The notes beneath the pieces are model-generated. The model saw nothing but the letters and a program-made list of their open reading frames with translations. It searched no databases and was not told the DNA's origin. Below, piece after piece: positions 6,173-13,746 of a stretch of 15,589 bases of DNA. Each line of letters starts with the position of its first letter. The stretch's first letter is position 1. A program made the translations under genes and the position numbers. This DNA is from Firm-04 sp964463355 (lineage in GTDB: Bacteria > Bacillota > Clostridia > Oscillospirales > Ruminococcaceae), in contig CAYXBP010000030.1 of the NCBI GenBank assembly GCA_964463355.1, positions 1 to 15,589 of the forward strand. The letters run 5' to 3'.

Positions 6173-6600
6173 TCCTCTTCCGCCTCTGTTTTCACAATAC
6201 GGATGAATTCTTCGGGTGTATAGACGGTAATATCCGCACGAGCATAGTCCTTTGTATTTCTTGTAACAATGCAATCCGCTTCAGAACGCTTTGCGGTTTC
6301 AACCATAACAGCATCTTCAAAATCAGAAACCTGCGAAAGAAGTGCCTGTCGGCAATCTTCACCGCCCGTATCCATAATGCCGAAGATGACAAGAAGTCTT
6401 TGCAATGCTTTTCTTGTCATTTTATCATCGTGGAAAAAGCGATGCATGATATAGTAAATATCTGTCACGGATTTCGCAGTCACATAGCCTGCAATGTTCC
6501 TGTTGGCAGCAAGCAGGAAAATCTGCTGTGCATTTTCGGCAAAGCCTTCACGATTCTGCAAAGCGTCAATGATTACGCAGGTGTCAATTAAGGCTCTCAT
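6169..6600 (-). CDS. PIN-domain toxin (VapC-like ribonuclease)
   Basis: The 143-residue protein is a PIN-domain nuclease. It starts MRALIDTCVIIDALQNREGF with the first metal-binding Asp at residue 6. It has Asp47 in TAKSVTDIYYIMH, Asp93 and Asp96 in VSDFEDAVM, and the late motif ADCIVTRNTKDY. Length and spacing fit VapC-type toxins, which cut RNA with magnesium. The ATG at 6598-6600 overlaps the antitoxin stop in ATGA. The pair runs antisense to the phage tail genes, and its stop codon shares bases with the T-domain stop. This points to a compact inserted module that may act as an addiction or anti-phage function. Confidence 0.9.
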   Translation of the reverse strand: MRALIDTCVIIDALQNREGFAENAQQIFLLAANRNIAGYVTAKSVTDIYYIMHRFFHDDKMTRKALQRLLVIFGIMDTGGEDCRQALLSQVSDFEDAVMVETAKRSEADCIVTRNTKDYARADITVYTPEEFIRIVKTEAEED

Positions 6601-6812
6601 ATCTCACTCAGCCTTTCTTCTCTCGCATCTTCAACGGTAATGTCTGCGGGAATGATGCCAAAAAGAGACTTTGCAATGTCCACCCTGTCCTGATTCGGAT
6701 TGGTAAGCTTTGCAACGACCTTACCATTCTTGGTAATATAGATGTCCTCAGTCTGGGAAAGAAGCAGATACTTTCCAAGGTTCATTTTAAACTCAGTAGC
6801 TGTAATAGACAT
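6597..6812 (-). CDS. Phd/YefM-type antitoxin
   Basis: From the ATG at 6810-6812 the protein has 71 residues. It shows the Phd/YefM N-terminal DNA-binding fold (ITATEFKMNLGKYLLLSQTE, then DIYITKNGKVVAKL). Its C-terminus is acidic and probably unstructured until bound to the toxin. AAAGGGGG lies about seven bases before this start. An ATG two codons earlier is too close to it. Phd/YefM antitoxins neutralise the PIN toxin and repress their own promoter, and the promoter here carries paired operator-like repeats. Confidence 0.88.
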   Translation of the reverse strand: MSITATEFKMNLGKYLLLSQTEDIYITKNGKVVAKLTNPNQDRVDIAKSLFGIIPADITVEDAREERLSEI

Positions 6813-6838
6813 AATCATGCCCCCTTTCTTCTGATTAT

Positions 6839-6867
6839 ATTATACCACAATCGAACGATTAAGTCAA
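6839..6867 (-). promoter_or_regulatory. Sigma-A promoter of the Phd/PIN module
   Basis: Minus-strand TTGACT (6862-6867) and TATAAT (6839-6844) are 17 bases apart, with TG one base before the -10 (extended -10). The start is predicted near 6832, about 20 bases before the antitoxin ATG. Confidence 0.8.
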
Positions 6868-6883
6868 TAGGTTTCGTTCGATT
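6849..6883. promoter_or_regulatory. Inverted operator repeats of the Phd/PIN module
   Basis: AATCGAACGA (6849-6858) and TCGTTCGATT (6874-6883) are perfect 10-bp inverted repeats flanking the -35 box. The left copy, with its next two bases, is itself a near-palindrome (AATCG-AA-CGATT). This is the expected layout for cooperative autorepression by a Phd-type antitoxin. Binding is inferred. Confidence 0.65.
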
Positions 6884-6900
6884 TTTCAGGAGGTGACCAC

Positions 6901-7971
6901 ATGGCAAACAGAATTAAAGGCATCACCGTTGAGATTAACGGCGATACCACTCGTTTAAGCAAGGCTCTGGAAGATGTCAACCGCACCATCAGCAGCACCC
7001 AATCACAGCTGAAAGACGTAGAAAAGCTTCTGAAACTCGACCCCACGAACACGGAGCTTCTGGCACAAAAGCAGTCACTTCTGACCAATGCTGTGTCGGC
7101 TACCTCCGAAAAACTGGACGCTCTCCGCAGTGCTGCACAGCAGGCTTACACACAGCTGCAAGACGGCAGAATTACACAGCAACAGTTTGACGCTCTCCAG
7201 CGTGAGATCATCGACACGGAGCAGTCGCTCCATGATTATCAGCGGCAGTTGGAGGAGCTTTCCGACTCCTCTGATGACCTTGACGAGGCACTGAATGACA
7301 CTGCCGACGGTGCGGATGATGCGGACGATTCCATGAAATCTCTGAACAAAACCGCTGACAAGACAGAAGGTTCGTTCTCCATTGCCAAGGGTGCGGTTGC
7401 CACTTTTGTGGGCAATGCTCTCACTTCTCTGGTAAGTACCGCCGTTGACGCTGCACAGACCATCGGTGAGCTGTCGGATTCTACGATGGAATTCCGCGAG
7501 AACCTCGCAAAGCTGCAAACCACAGCGGAATCCGCAGGCTATTCCACAGAATATGCAAGCGGTGCGTTTTCAGAAATGTACGGTGTGCTGGGTGACGAAA
7601 CTGCCGCAATCACCACTATTTCCAACTTCATGAAGCTTGAAACAAGCACTGATAATCTCAATAATCTGCTCAATTCTGCAACAGGCATCTGGGCGGTGTA
7701 CGGCGATTCCATTCCACTGGATGGTCTTGCCGAGTCGGTCAATGAAACCGCAAAGGTGGGGCAGATCACCGGTAATCTTGCAGATGCTCTCAACTGGGCA
7801 GGTCTGTCGGAGGACACTTTCAATGAATCGCTCGCCGCCTGCACATCCGAACAGGAGCGACAGCAGCTGATCGTTGACACGCTCAACAGTCTGTACGGCG
7901 AAAGTGCCGATAAATACAGGGAGAATAACGCATCCATCATCGCTGCCCGTGAGGCCAAATCTTGCCTATGA
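6901..7971 (+). pseudogene. Phage tail tape measure protein, N-terminal piece
   Basis: The gene begins at an ATG behind a full AGGAGGTGACC site. The first residues (RIKGITVEINGDTTRLSKAL) and the long coiled-coil that follows (about residues 20-115) are the standard start of siphophage tape measure proteins. These set tail length and pass through the tail tube. Acidic Asp-rich and Ala-rich stretches follow, then a conserved segment around residues 190-340 (NLAKLQTTAESAGYS, MYGVLGDETAAITTISNFMK). The frame stops early after REAKSCL. Removing one A from the AAA at 7957-7959 restores REANLAYEESLAAIGG and joins the next piece, so a one-base insertion broke the gene or the assembly. Confidence 0.88.
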
Positions 7972-8293
7972 GGAGAGCCTTGCGGCAATCGGTGGTGCAA
8001 TGGAGCCGCTGAATACACAGCTGACGAACCTCAAGGCACAGCTGCTTTCAAGTATTATCCCAGGCATTCAGCAGCTTTGTGCAGCGTTTCAGAATTTGTT
8101 TGCTGGTGTTGCCGGTGCGGAAACGGAAGTGGCAAATGCTGTCCTTTCTATTATCAACGCTGTTTTCACACAATTACAGGGCATCCTCCCGAAAATACTC
8201 ACAATTATTTCTGCTGTTCTCACAGGCGTTCTTCAAAGCATCAGCGGCGGTCTGCCGTCACTGCTTGCAATGGTAGTCAGCCTCGTTCAGTAG
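7958..8293 (+). pseudogene. Tape measure protein, middle piece ending in an in-frame amber codon
   Basis: This frame carries the tape measure on from NLAYEESLAAIGGAMEPLNT. It runs through hydrophobic helical sequence (LPKILTIISAVLTGVLQ, GGLPSLLAMVVSLVQ) to a TAG at 8291-8293. The reading frame beyond the TAG is the same and continues the same hydrophobic pattern (IFNTVLSAAPMLLSAVL). The codon is therefore an in-frame nonsense mutation, probably CAG to TAG, rather than the natural end. This piece has no start of its own with a ribosome binding site. Confidence 0.75.
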
Positions 8294-9634
8294 ATTTTCA
8301 ATACAGTTCTATCAGCCGCACCCATGCTTTTGAGTGCGGTTTTGTCGTTATTACAACAGGTCATTTCAATGATTGTGACATATCTGCCGGAGTTTGTGAC
8401 AACGGCTCTGACACTGATTCTTGGTATGGCGGATGGTCTGATTTCGGCTTTGCCCGACATTATTTCTGCTGCTGTTACGCTGATTGAGGGCTTGATTTCG
8501 GCAATTCCCATGATTATTGAAGCGATTCCGCAGCTTGTCATGGCACTCGTCAACGGCTTTATTCAGACGGACTGGCTGACTCTCGGTGCAAGTATTTTGC
8601 AGGCGATTTGGAACGGCATTCTGTCGATTAAGGACGCTGTGATTTCCTCTTGGAGCAGCATTTTCTCGTCCCTCTTTGCAAAGGTAGCGGAATGGGCAAC
8701 GAACATCTGGAACAAGGCGAAAGAAGCAATCAGCAATTTCTGGAACAGCATCGTGGAAACGCTCTGCAATCTGCCGTCCGAGGTATGGAATTGGCTGTGC
8801 AGCGTCATTGTGAATGTGGCACAGTGGGTAGTGGATATGCAGACAAAAGCGAATGAAGCCATCGTCGGGTTCTTCAGCACCATCATCGACAAAATCACAA
8901 ATCTGCCGGGAGAAATCTGGAACTGGCTCTGCAATGTTATCACAAAGGTTGCCACATGGGTTGTGAATATGCAGACCAAGGCGAATGAAGCGATTACCGG
9001 CTTTTTCAGTGCAATCATCAACAAGATTACGAGTCTGCCCGGTGAGGTGTGGAACCGGCTGAAAAGTGTCATTTCCAAGGTAGCGATGTTCGGCACAAAC
9101 CTCGGAACAAAGGCAAAAGAAGCCGCAACCGGACTGTTCAACAATCTGGTTGACGGCATCAAGAGTCTGCCCGACAAGATCTACAGCATCGGCTCGGACA
9201 TTGTCGAGGGGCTGTGGAATGGTATCGGTGATATGCTCGGCTGGCTGTGGGATAAAATCAGCGGTTTCTGTGACGACATCTGGGACAATATCGCCGGATT
9301 TTTCGGCATTGCGTCCCCGTCAAGGCTGTTCAAGGAGGAGCTTGGCTTCAACCTTGTGTACGGTCTTGCGGAGGGTGTGGATGACAAGGTCAAAACGGCT
9401 GTCCGTGCGGTCAATGCTATGGGGCAGGATGTGATGACCGCTGCACAGAAATCCCTCAATATGTCGTGGAATGTGGGCGGTCTTGTGCCGTCGGGCGGTG
9501 CGTCTGTGGTGAATAACTACTACAACAATGACAACAGCCGGACGGTGAAACAGGCAATAAAACGGTCACGCTCACTCGAAACGGCGTGGATAGCAACATC
9601 ATCAATCGGCTGGTGGCAGGTTCGACATGGCTGA
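8294..9634 (+). pseudogene. Tape measure protein, C-terminal piece with lost end
   Basis: The frame continues after the amber codon. Hydrophobic membrane-like helices (about 8324-8560) come first, then amphipathic Trp-rich repeats of 44 residues (8771-9166), then a conserved tape measure end (IASPSRLFKEELGFNLVYGLAEGVDDKV, cut here by about two thirds from position 9310). It finishes with VVNNYYNNDNSRTV. After 9541 the sequence KQAIKRSRSLETAWIATSSI is the wrong frame of a different gene, so the true end has been lost in a deletion. An ATG at 8324 could allow internal initiation, but no good ribosome binding site is seen. Confidence 0.8.
8771..9166 (+). repeat. Three 132-base (44-residue) tape measure repeats
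   Basis: Units start at 8771, 8903 and 9035, each with LP(S/G)E(V/I)WN, and a fourth LPDKIY begins at 9167. Spacing is exactly 132 bases each time. Shared elements include MQTKANEAI, GFFS and KIT. In tape measures such internal repeats scale tail length. Confidence 0.85.
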
Positions 9635-9735
9635 CGCTTCGTGAGGGACTGAATACCTTTCATGTGCAGGCGGTGAAGAATGTCAAGAACCTGAAAATCA
9701 CGCTGATGCACACGAATGCTTATCTGGGGGTGTAG
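9541..9735 (+). pseudogene. 3' remnant of phage distal tail protein (Dit-like)
   Basis: In the frame one base back from the tape measure end, the sequence reads DGETGNKTVTLTRNGVDSN, then LVAGSTWLTLREGLNTFHVQ, then LMHTNAYLGV and a TAG at 9733-9735. This is the C-terminal end typical of Dit-type tail family proteins (strand-rich, with STW-L-L-GLN-F and a final YxGV). The N-terminal part, usually about 200 residues, is missing. The gene has been fused to the tape measure end at about 9532-9545. Dit forms the hub joining the tail tube to the tip. Confidence 0.7.
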
Positions 9736-9736
9736 A

Positions 9737-10855
9737 ATGCAAATCGAAGTTTATGAAATGAATCCGACGGAATCGGGCGTTACCATCACGCTCACTGCCG
9801 TATGCGACAGCTTTTCCAGTCTGCTGTGGGATGTGCAGTATTATGGATGTGGGAATTTTGAAGTATATATTGCCGCCAATGCACGAAATCTCGGCATTTT
9901 CCAGACAGGCAGAATTATCGGTCGGGATGATGATAAACAGCATTATGGCATTATCGAATCCGTCACGCTTGAAACAGATGCGGAGAACGGTGATTATCTG
10001 ACAGTGACAGGGCGGTTTTTGATGTCCCTGCTTTCTCGGAGAATCATTTATCCGACGCTTTCATTTTCTACGCTGACAAGCTATGCCGATATGGTAAGAT
10101 TAGCGGTGTATCGCAACTGTATGCAGTCAGGTAACCGTCTGATCCCGGGACTACGGTACGGCAATACAGTCGGTGCTTGCTGGGAGCAGAAGTCCCGATT
10201 GCAGGTGTCATACGAAAACCTTATGGACTGGATTTTCAAGGTCTGTGAGATAATCGGCGGTACGGCGAATATCCGCTTGCAGGAAACAGCGACAGGCAAC
10301 GGTGTGTATACCATGATGCTTGATCTCTCACAAGGGACGGACAGGAGCATTTTGCAGGAGGATAACGCACATATTGTGTTCTCGGATTTATACTGTAATC
10401 TGCTGACTTTCGGCTATTCTATGGACTTATCGGTGCAAAAGAACGCTGCATACGTCCTCGGCTGTGGTGAGGGTTCGGAGCGTAAGCAGGCACTCTGTTA
10501 TCATGGTGATGAACCTGCACTTCTTGATCGTTATGAGGTCTATGTGGACGCAAAGGATGTGTCCGATGAAACGCAGGAGGACGGAAAAACGGTGCAGATT
10601 TCCGATGAGGACTATATCGGTCTGCTCATGGAAAAAGGTGCTGAAAACCTTGTTCCCATCACCGAAATCAGCGAATCTACGATTGCGGCAGATGTAAGGC
10701 AGTATCAGTACAACAAGGACTATTTTGTTGGCGATTATGTGACCGTTGAGCATGAACGTTTTGGCTTGATTCAGCCGAAAATTCAGCTTGTGGGAATGAT
10801 TGAGAGCTATGACCAGAACGGCAGAAGTTTAACACCAACATTTAAGGGAGGATGA
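9737..10855 (+). CDS. Phage tail protein, ReqiPepy6 Gp37-like
   Basis: The 372-residue protein starts MQIEVYEMNPTESGVTITL and goes on to YYGCGNFEVYIAANARNLG and RDDDKQHYGIIESVTLETD. This is the style of the siphovirus ReqiPepy6 Gp37-like family, a tail-tip or baseplate hub component. The C-terminus (YFVGDYVTVEHERFGL, then IQLVGMIESYDQNG) is typical of it. GGGGGTG lies six bases before the ATG at 9737-9739, which directly follows the Dit stop. The frame extends upstream to 9716 but overlaps the Dit end. It looks intact and is followed five bases later by the next tail gene. Confidence 0.8.
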   Translation: MQIEVYEMNPTESGVTITLTAVCDSFSSLLWDVQYYGCGNFEVYIAANARNLGIFQTGRIIGRDDDKQHYGIIESVTLETDAENGDYLTVTGRFLMSLLSRRIIYPTLSFSTLTSYADMVRLAVYRNCMQSGNRLIPGLRYGNTVGACWEQKSRLQVSYENLMDWIFKVCEIIGGTANIRLQETATGNGVYTMMLDLSQGTDRSILQEDNAHIVFSDLYCNLLTFGYSMDLSVQKNAAYVLGCGEGSERKQALCYHGDEPALLDRYEVYVDAKDVSDETQEDGKTVQISDEDYIGLLMEKGAENLVPITEISESTIAADVRQYQYNKDYFVGDYVTVEHERFGLIQPKIQLVGMIESYDQNGRSLTPTFKGG

Positions 10856-10859
10856 TTTT

Positions 10860-12233
10860 ATGAGTTTTTCTTTCGGTTTTTTCAACGCAAAGAATATGGA
10901 CAGGGCGTATACAGCGGAGGATTTCACCGGTTATCTGTCCAGCATTATCTGCAATGGTGTATTTGATACCTACGGCGACTGTTTTTCTGTGACTGCCGGA
11001 AGTGGCACAAATGTCATTATCGGCACAGGAAAAGCATGGATTGACGGGCATTATTTCATCAATGACACGCCGTATACGCTTGATCTTACGAAGTATGTGG
11101 ATGAATCACTTTCACGCTATGTCACGATTGGTATCAGCTGTGATGTGAGCGAAAATGTCCGTGCCTGCAAGCTGGAGGTGAAGTCCGGCACGGCGGCGAC
11201 AACACCCGCAATACCTGTATTTGAGGACACGGCAAGCAAGAAACATCTCACCCTTGCGGCGGTGTATCTCAAGGGCGGTGCGAAGAGTATCACTGCTGGC
11301 AATATCCGTGATATGCGTGAGGATGAGAGGAAATGCGGGTATGTGAAATGCGTTCTGGGCAAGTGCCGTGTTTCGGAAATGCTTGTTGCTGTGGCATTTA
11401 TGACAGAGCAGATGAATGAAATGGTCGGCAAAATCGACACTCTACAAAGCACTGTAGATAATCTTCAGCTGAAGGTTGATGATCTCACCGGCGACATCGT
11501 TGCAACCGGTCCGCTGGGCAAGGATATTTACTACGTTCTCTACAGCAACGGCAATCTGCTCATTCGTGGCAGCGGTGAGATGTATAACTACGATATTGAC
11601 GGCAATCAGTCTCCTTTTCTTAACAACAACGAAATTCAGACGGTTGTTGTCAGTGAGGGGGTTACCAGCATTGGTGAGAATGTCTTTGAAAACTGTCAAA
11701 ATATGCAGAAAATTACGCTCCCTACAACGCTTACAAGCATCGGTCATGCCGCATTTATGCAGGGTGACGGCTATGTCAGCACGGTTTATGGACTGACGGA
11801 AATCACCATTCCGTCCGGTGTGACAAGCATTGGCGGCAGTGCATTCTGGGGTTCGGCAATCGGCTCACTTGTCATTCCGGAATCCGTCACCGAAATCGGC
11901 AAATATGCCTGCCGTGACTGTGCGGCACTGAAAAGCGTTACCATTAACGGCACGGTTATCGGTGAATTCATGTTTGTCAGCTGTACAAAGCTCTCCACTT
12001 TCAATATCGGTTCAAAGCTGAAGAAAATCGGCTCGAATGTGTTCAATTATTGTGCTGCACTGAAATCTATTACCTATGACGGCACGCTTGCACAGTGGCA
12101 GTCGATTGAAAAAGGAGCTAACTGGGACGGTCGCAGTGCGATGGAGACGGCACAGTCGGGACTTGTGAAAATTCAGTGTACCGACGGCTATATGGAATAT
12201 TCTGACGGTGCTTGGAGGGAGGTCATTGCATGA
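10860..12233 (+). CDS. Phage tail/baseplate adhesin with BspA-type leucine-rich repeats
   Basis: This 457-residue protein has three parts. Residues 1-170 are a phage baseplate domain (NAKNMDRAYTAEDFTGYLSS, then GTGKAWIDGHYFIND, then AGNIRDMREDERKCGYV). Residues about 183-210 form a coiled coil (KIDTLQSTVDNLQLKVDDL). Residues about 257-415 are BspA-type (LRR_5) leucine-rich repeats, with recurring VTSIG-AF and LxxITIP motifs. They end in the YDGTLAQWQSIEKGANW and IQCTDG cap common in Clostridia surface proteins. The repeats probably bind host surface ligands, as a receptor-binding module on the phage tip. GGGAGG precedes the ATG at 10860. The next gene overlaps its stop by ATGA. Confidence 0.85.
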   Translation: MSFSFGFFNAKNMDRAYTAEDFTGYLSSIICNGVFDTYGDCFSVTAGSGTNVIIGTGKAWIDGHYFINDTPYTLDLTKYVDESLSRYVTIGISCDVSENVRACKLEVKSGTAATTPAIPVFEDTASKKHLTLAAVYLKGGAKSITAGNIRDMREDERKCGYVKCVLGKCRVSEMLVAVAFMTEQMNEMVGKIDTLQSTVDNLQLKVDDLTGDIVATGPLGKDIYYVLYSNGNLLIRGSGEMYNYDIDGNQSPFLNNNEIQTVVVSEGVTSIGENVFENCQNMQKITLPTTLTSIGHAAFMQGDGYVSTVYGLTEITIPSGVTSIGGSAFWGSAIGSLVIPESVTEIGKYACRDCAALKSVTINGTVIGEFMFVSCTKLSTFNIGSKLKKIGSNVFNYCAALKSITYDGTLAQWQSIEKGANWDGRSAMETAQSGLVKIQCTDGYMEYSDGAWREVIA

Positions 12234-13567
12234 TGAAGTTTTTCGTCAAAGGACAGCGTATCGAAATCACAGAGCGTGAGGTCATTGCAAGTGGGCAGAT
12301 CGCCTTTGTGACGCTGAAATTTACCTTTGACTGTGCGTGGAAAAATCTGCACAAGGTGGTACAATTCTCGCAGTGTGATGAGGTTTATAGCCGTGTTCTT
12401 GGCGTGGATGGGCTGTCCTGTCTGCTGCCGTCGGAGCTTCATCCTGGTATGGTGAAAATGAGCGTTTTCGGCTACGATAGCGAATCAGATACGACAGTCC
12501 GTGCAACGACTGTGCCTGTGACGCTCCATGTCAGACCTTCGGGTTTTGATAGTGAAAGCTGTAATGTGCCGCCGACTCCCGACCTCTATGCACAGCTTTT
12601 GGCAGAAATGAAGAAACTGCTGTCGGAAGTGCAAAGCGGCAATAATGGCACAAATGGAAAAGACGGAGAAAACGGCTTGTCTGCCTATGAACTTGCTGTT
12701 CAGAATGGATTTACAGGCTCTGTTACCGACTGGCTGGAAAGTCTGAAAGGGGCTGACGGCAAGGATGGTACTAATGGTGTGGACGGTAAGAACGGAACAG
12801 ATGGCGTAAACGGCAAAGATGGTGCTGATGGTAAGGATGGCAGGGACGGTTCTGATGGTAAAGACGGTCTTTCGGCCTATGAAATTGCCTTGAAAAACGG
12901 CTTTGTCGGCACAGAATCCGAATGGCTCTCCTCTCTCAAGGGCAAGGACGGTACAGACGGCACTTCTCCCGAAGTTTCGGGATTCGCTACCACGGAATAT
13001 GTGGAGGAACGGCTGTCCGAAATCCTTGTCATTCTGGAGAACCTGCCGACGGCAAGCACTGTCACACTATTCAGTTACGGTGAGGATGTTCCCGAAAAGT
13101 ACGGCAGCACGATTTTCACCATCTATCAGAACGGCATTCAGGATTTAAGCAGCTATATCCGCAATAACAAGCCGTTTTGCAGTGCTGATAGCGGCTATGC
13201 CCTCAGCTACAATCAGACGGATTTCGGCTGGGATGGGCAGGTTTACACGGCGAGCACCACGCCGATTACGGTCAAATCCGATACTGCCATTGCGGTTACC
13301 GCACAGTCGGGCGTGACGGAAAGGGGTGCAATGTATCTGATTCCGACCGCCGGAAAGAACGATACTGACACCGTGCAGAATTATATCTACACGTCTGTCA
13401 CTGGTGGAAACTGCGTGGAACTGCCGTTTTACTGGCTGTACTGCGATACATTTATCACGGGGCTGACTGCCTGTGATGCTGCGGCTGATGGTGAGTATTA
13501 CCTTTGCTGGGTAGGCAGGTCGAATAATTCGCATCCGATTGTGCGGGAGGTGAAGGTGATGAATTGA
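12230..13567 (+). CDS. Phage tail fibre-like protein with collagen-like repeats
   Basis: The 445-residue protein starts at the ATG at 12230-12232, overlapping the previous stop, with GGAGGGAGG seven bases upstream. Residues 1-125 form a strand-rich phage baseplate domain (MKFFVKGQRIEITEREVIAS). A short helix follows (LYAQLLAEMKKLLSEV). Residues about 137-244 hold Gly-X-Y triplets of the collagen type (GKDGTDG style). These are split by two copies of an LSAYE-A-NGF-G-WL-SLKG module. A helix around 255-275 and a C-terminal beta-rich domain of about 170 residues follow, the likely tip. Collagen-like triple helices are common in phage tail fibres and imply a trimer. It is the last tail gene before the transporter cassette. 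Confidence 0.82.
   Translation: MMKFFVKGQRIEITEREVIASGQIAFVTLKFTFDCAWKNLHKVVQFSQCDEVYSRVLGVDGLSCLLPSELHPGMVKMSVFGYDSESDTTVRATTVPVTLHVRPSGFDSESCNVPPTPDLYAQLLAEMKKLLSEVQSGNNGTNGKDGENGLSAYELAVQNGFTGSVTDWLESLKGADGKDGTNGVDGKNGTDGVNGKDGADGKDGRDGSDGKDGLSAYEIALKNGFVGTESEWLSSLKGKDGTDGTSPEVSGFATTEYVEERLSEILVILENLPTASTVTLFSYGEDVPEKYGSTIFTIYQNGIQDLSSYIRNNKPFCSADSGYALSYNQTDFGWDGQVYTASTTPITVKSDTAIAVTAQSGVTERGAMYLIPTAGKNDTDTVQNYIYTSVTGGNCVELPFYWLYCDTFITGLTACDAAADGEYYLCWVGRSNNSHPIVREVKVMN
12638..12961 (+). repeat. Collagen-like Gly-X-Y stretch with a duplicated 25-residue module
   Basis: Gly-X-Y triplets rich in Lys-Asp-Gly and Asn-Gly run over this stretch. Two copies of a 25-residue module lie at 12677-12751 and 12869-12943, sharing 16 of 25 residues, including LSAYE, NGF, WL and SLKG. 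Such Gly-Asp-Gly-Lys runs are prone to length change by slippage. Confidence 0.8.
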
Positions 13568-13592
13568 CTTTTTTGGGGAAAGGTGGTATAAT
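13564..13592 (+). promoter_or_regulatory. Sigma-A promoter of the MFS transporter cassette
   Basis: TTGACT (13564-13569) and TATAAT (13587-13592) are 17 bases apart, with TG one base before the -10. The -35 overlaps the stop codon of the tail fibre gene. The predicted start near 13599 leaves a leader of about 148 bases before the transporter ATG. Confidence 0.85.
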
Positions 13593-13627
13593 ATTTACAA
13601 TAAATACAATAAGCAAGAGGTGTTGAA

Positions 13628-13666
13628 ATGTTACTCTGTATTGGCATAGCTCCATGCAAGGAATGA
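13628..13666 (+). CDS. Leader peptide upstream of the MFS transporter
   Basis: A 12-codon frame, MLLCIGIAPCKE, starts at the ATG at 13628-13630 behind AAGAGGTG and stops at TGA 13664-13666. It lies between the promoter and the transporter. Its last codons form the left arms of two competing hairpins. This is the layout of the leader peptides that sense ribosome-targeting antibiotics ahead of inducible resistance genes. Translation and drug response are inferred. Confidence 0.65.
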   Translation: MLLCIGIAPCKE

Positions 13667-13742
13667 CGGACTGCATGGAGAACTAAATCTACCGTCATAC
13701 CTTGCACTTCTGACTCACTTTATATTCAGAAAAGGAGCAAGG
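13650..13742 (+). promoter_or_regulatory. Attenuator with mutually exclusive hairpins, hides the transporter ribosome binding site
   Basis: Three stems can form. H1 pairs CTCCATGCA (13650-13658) with TGCATGGAG (13672-13680), perfect over 9 bp. H2 pairs 13655-13669 with 13692-13706, 14 of 15 pairs. H3 pairs CCTTGC (13700-13705) with GCAAGG (13737-13742), plus TTCTGA (13708-13713) with TCAGAA (13726-13731). H2 excludes both H1 and H3. In H3 the AAGGAG (13732-13737) of the transporter lies in and beside the stem, so it is sequestered. The leader peptide stop is inside the H2 left arm, so a stalled ribosome would change which stems form. Confidence 0.7.
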
Positions 13743-13746
13743 TATT

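Noticed and set aside
7075..7518. Minus-strand frames opposite the tape measure
   Set aside because: They mirror the coiled-coil coding sequence, lack ribosome binding sites and match no family style.
8291..8293. TAG read as an amino acid (amber reassignment or suppression)
   Set aside because: TAG also closes the distal tail gene at 9733-9735 directly before the next ATG, and the gene has other lesions, so a nonsense mutation is simpler.
12638..12961. CRISPR-like or tandem DNA repeat array
   Set aside because: The periodicity is the codon pattern of Gly-X-Y triplets within one protein and has no spacer structure.
12900..13567. Variable region of a diversity-generating retroelement in the tail fibre tip
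   Set aside because: No reverse transcriptase, template repeat or C-type lectin-like end is visible in the window.
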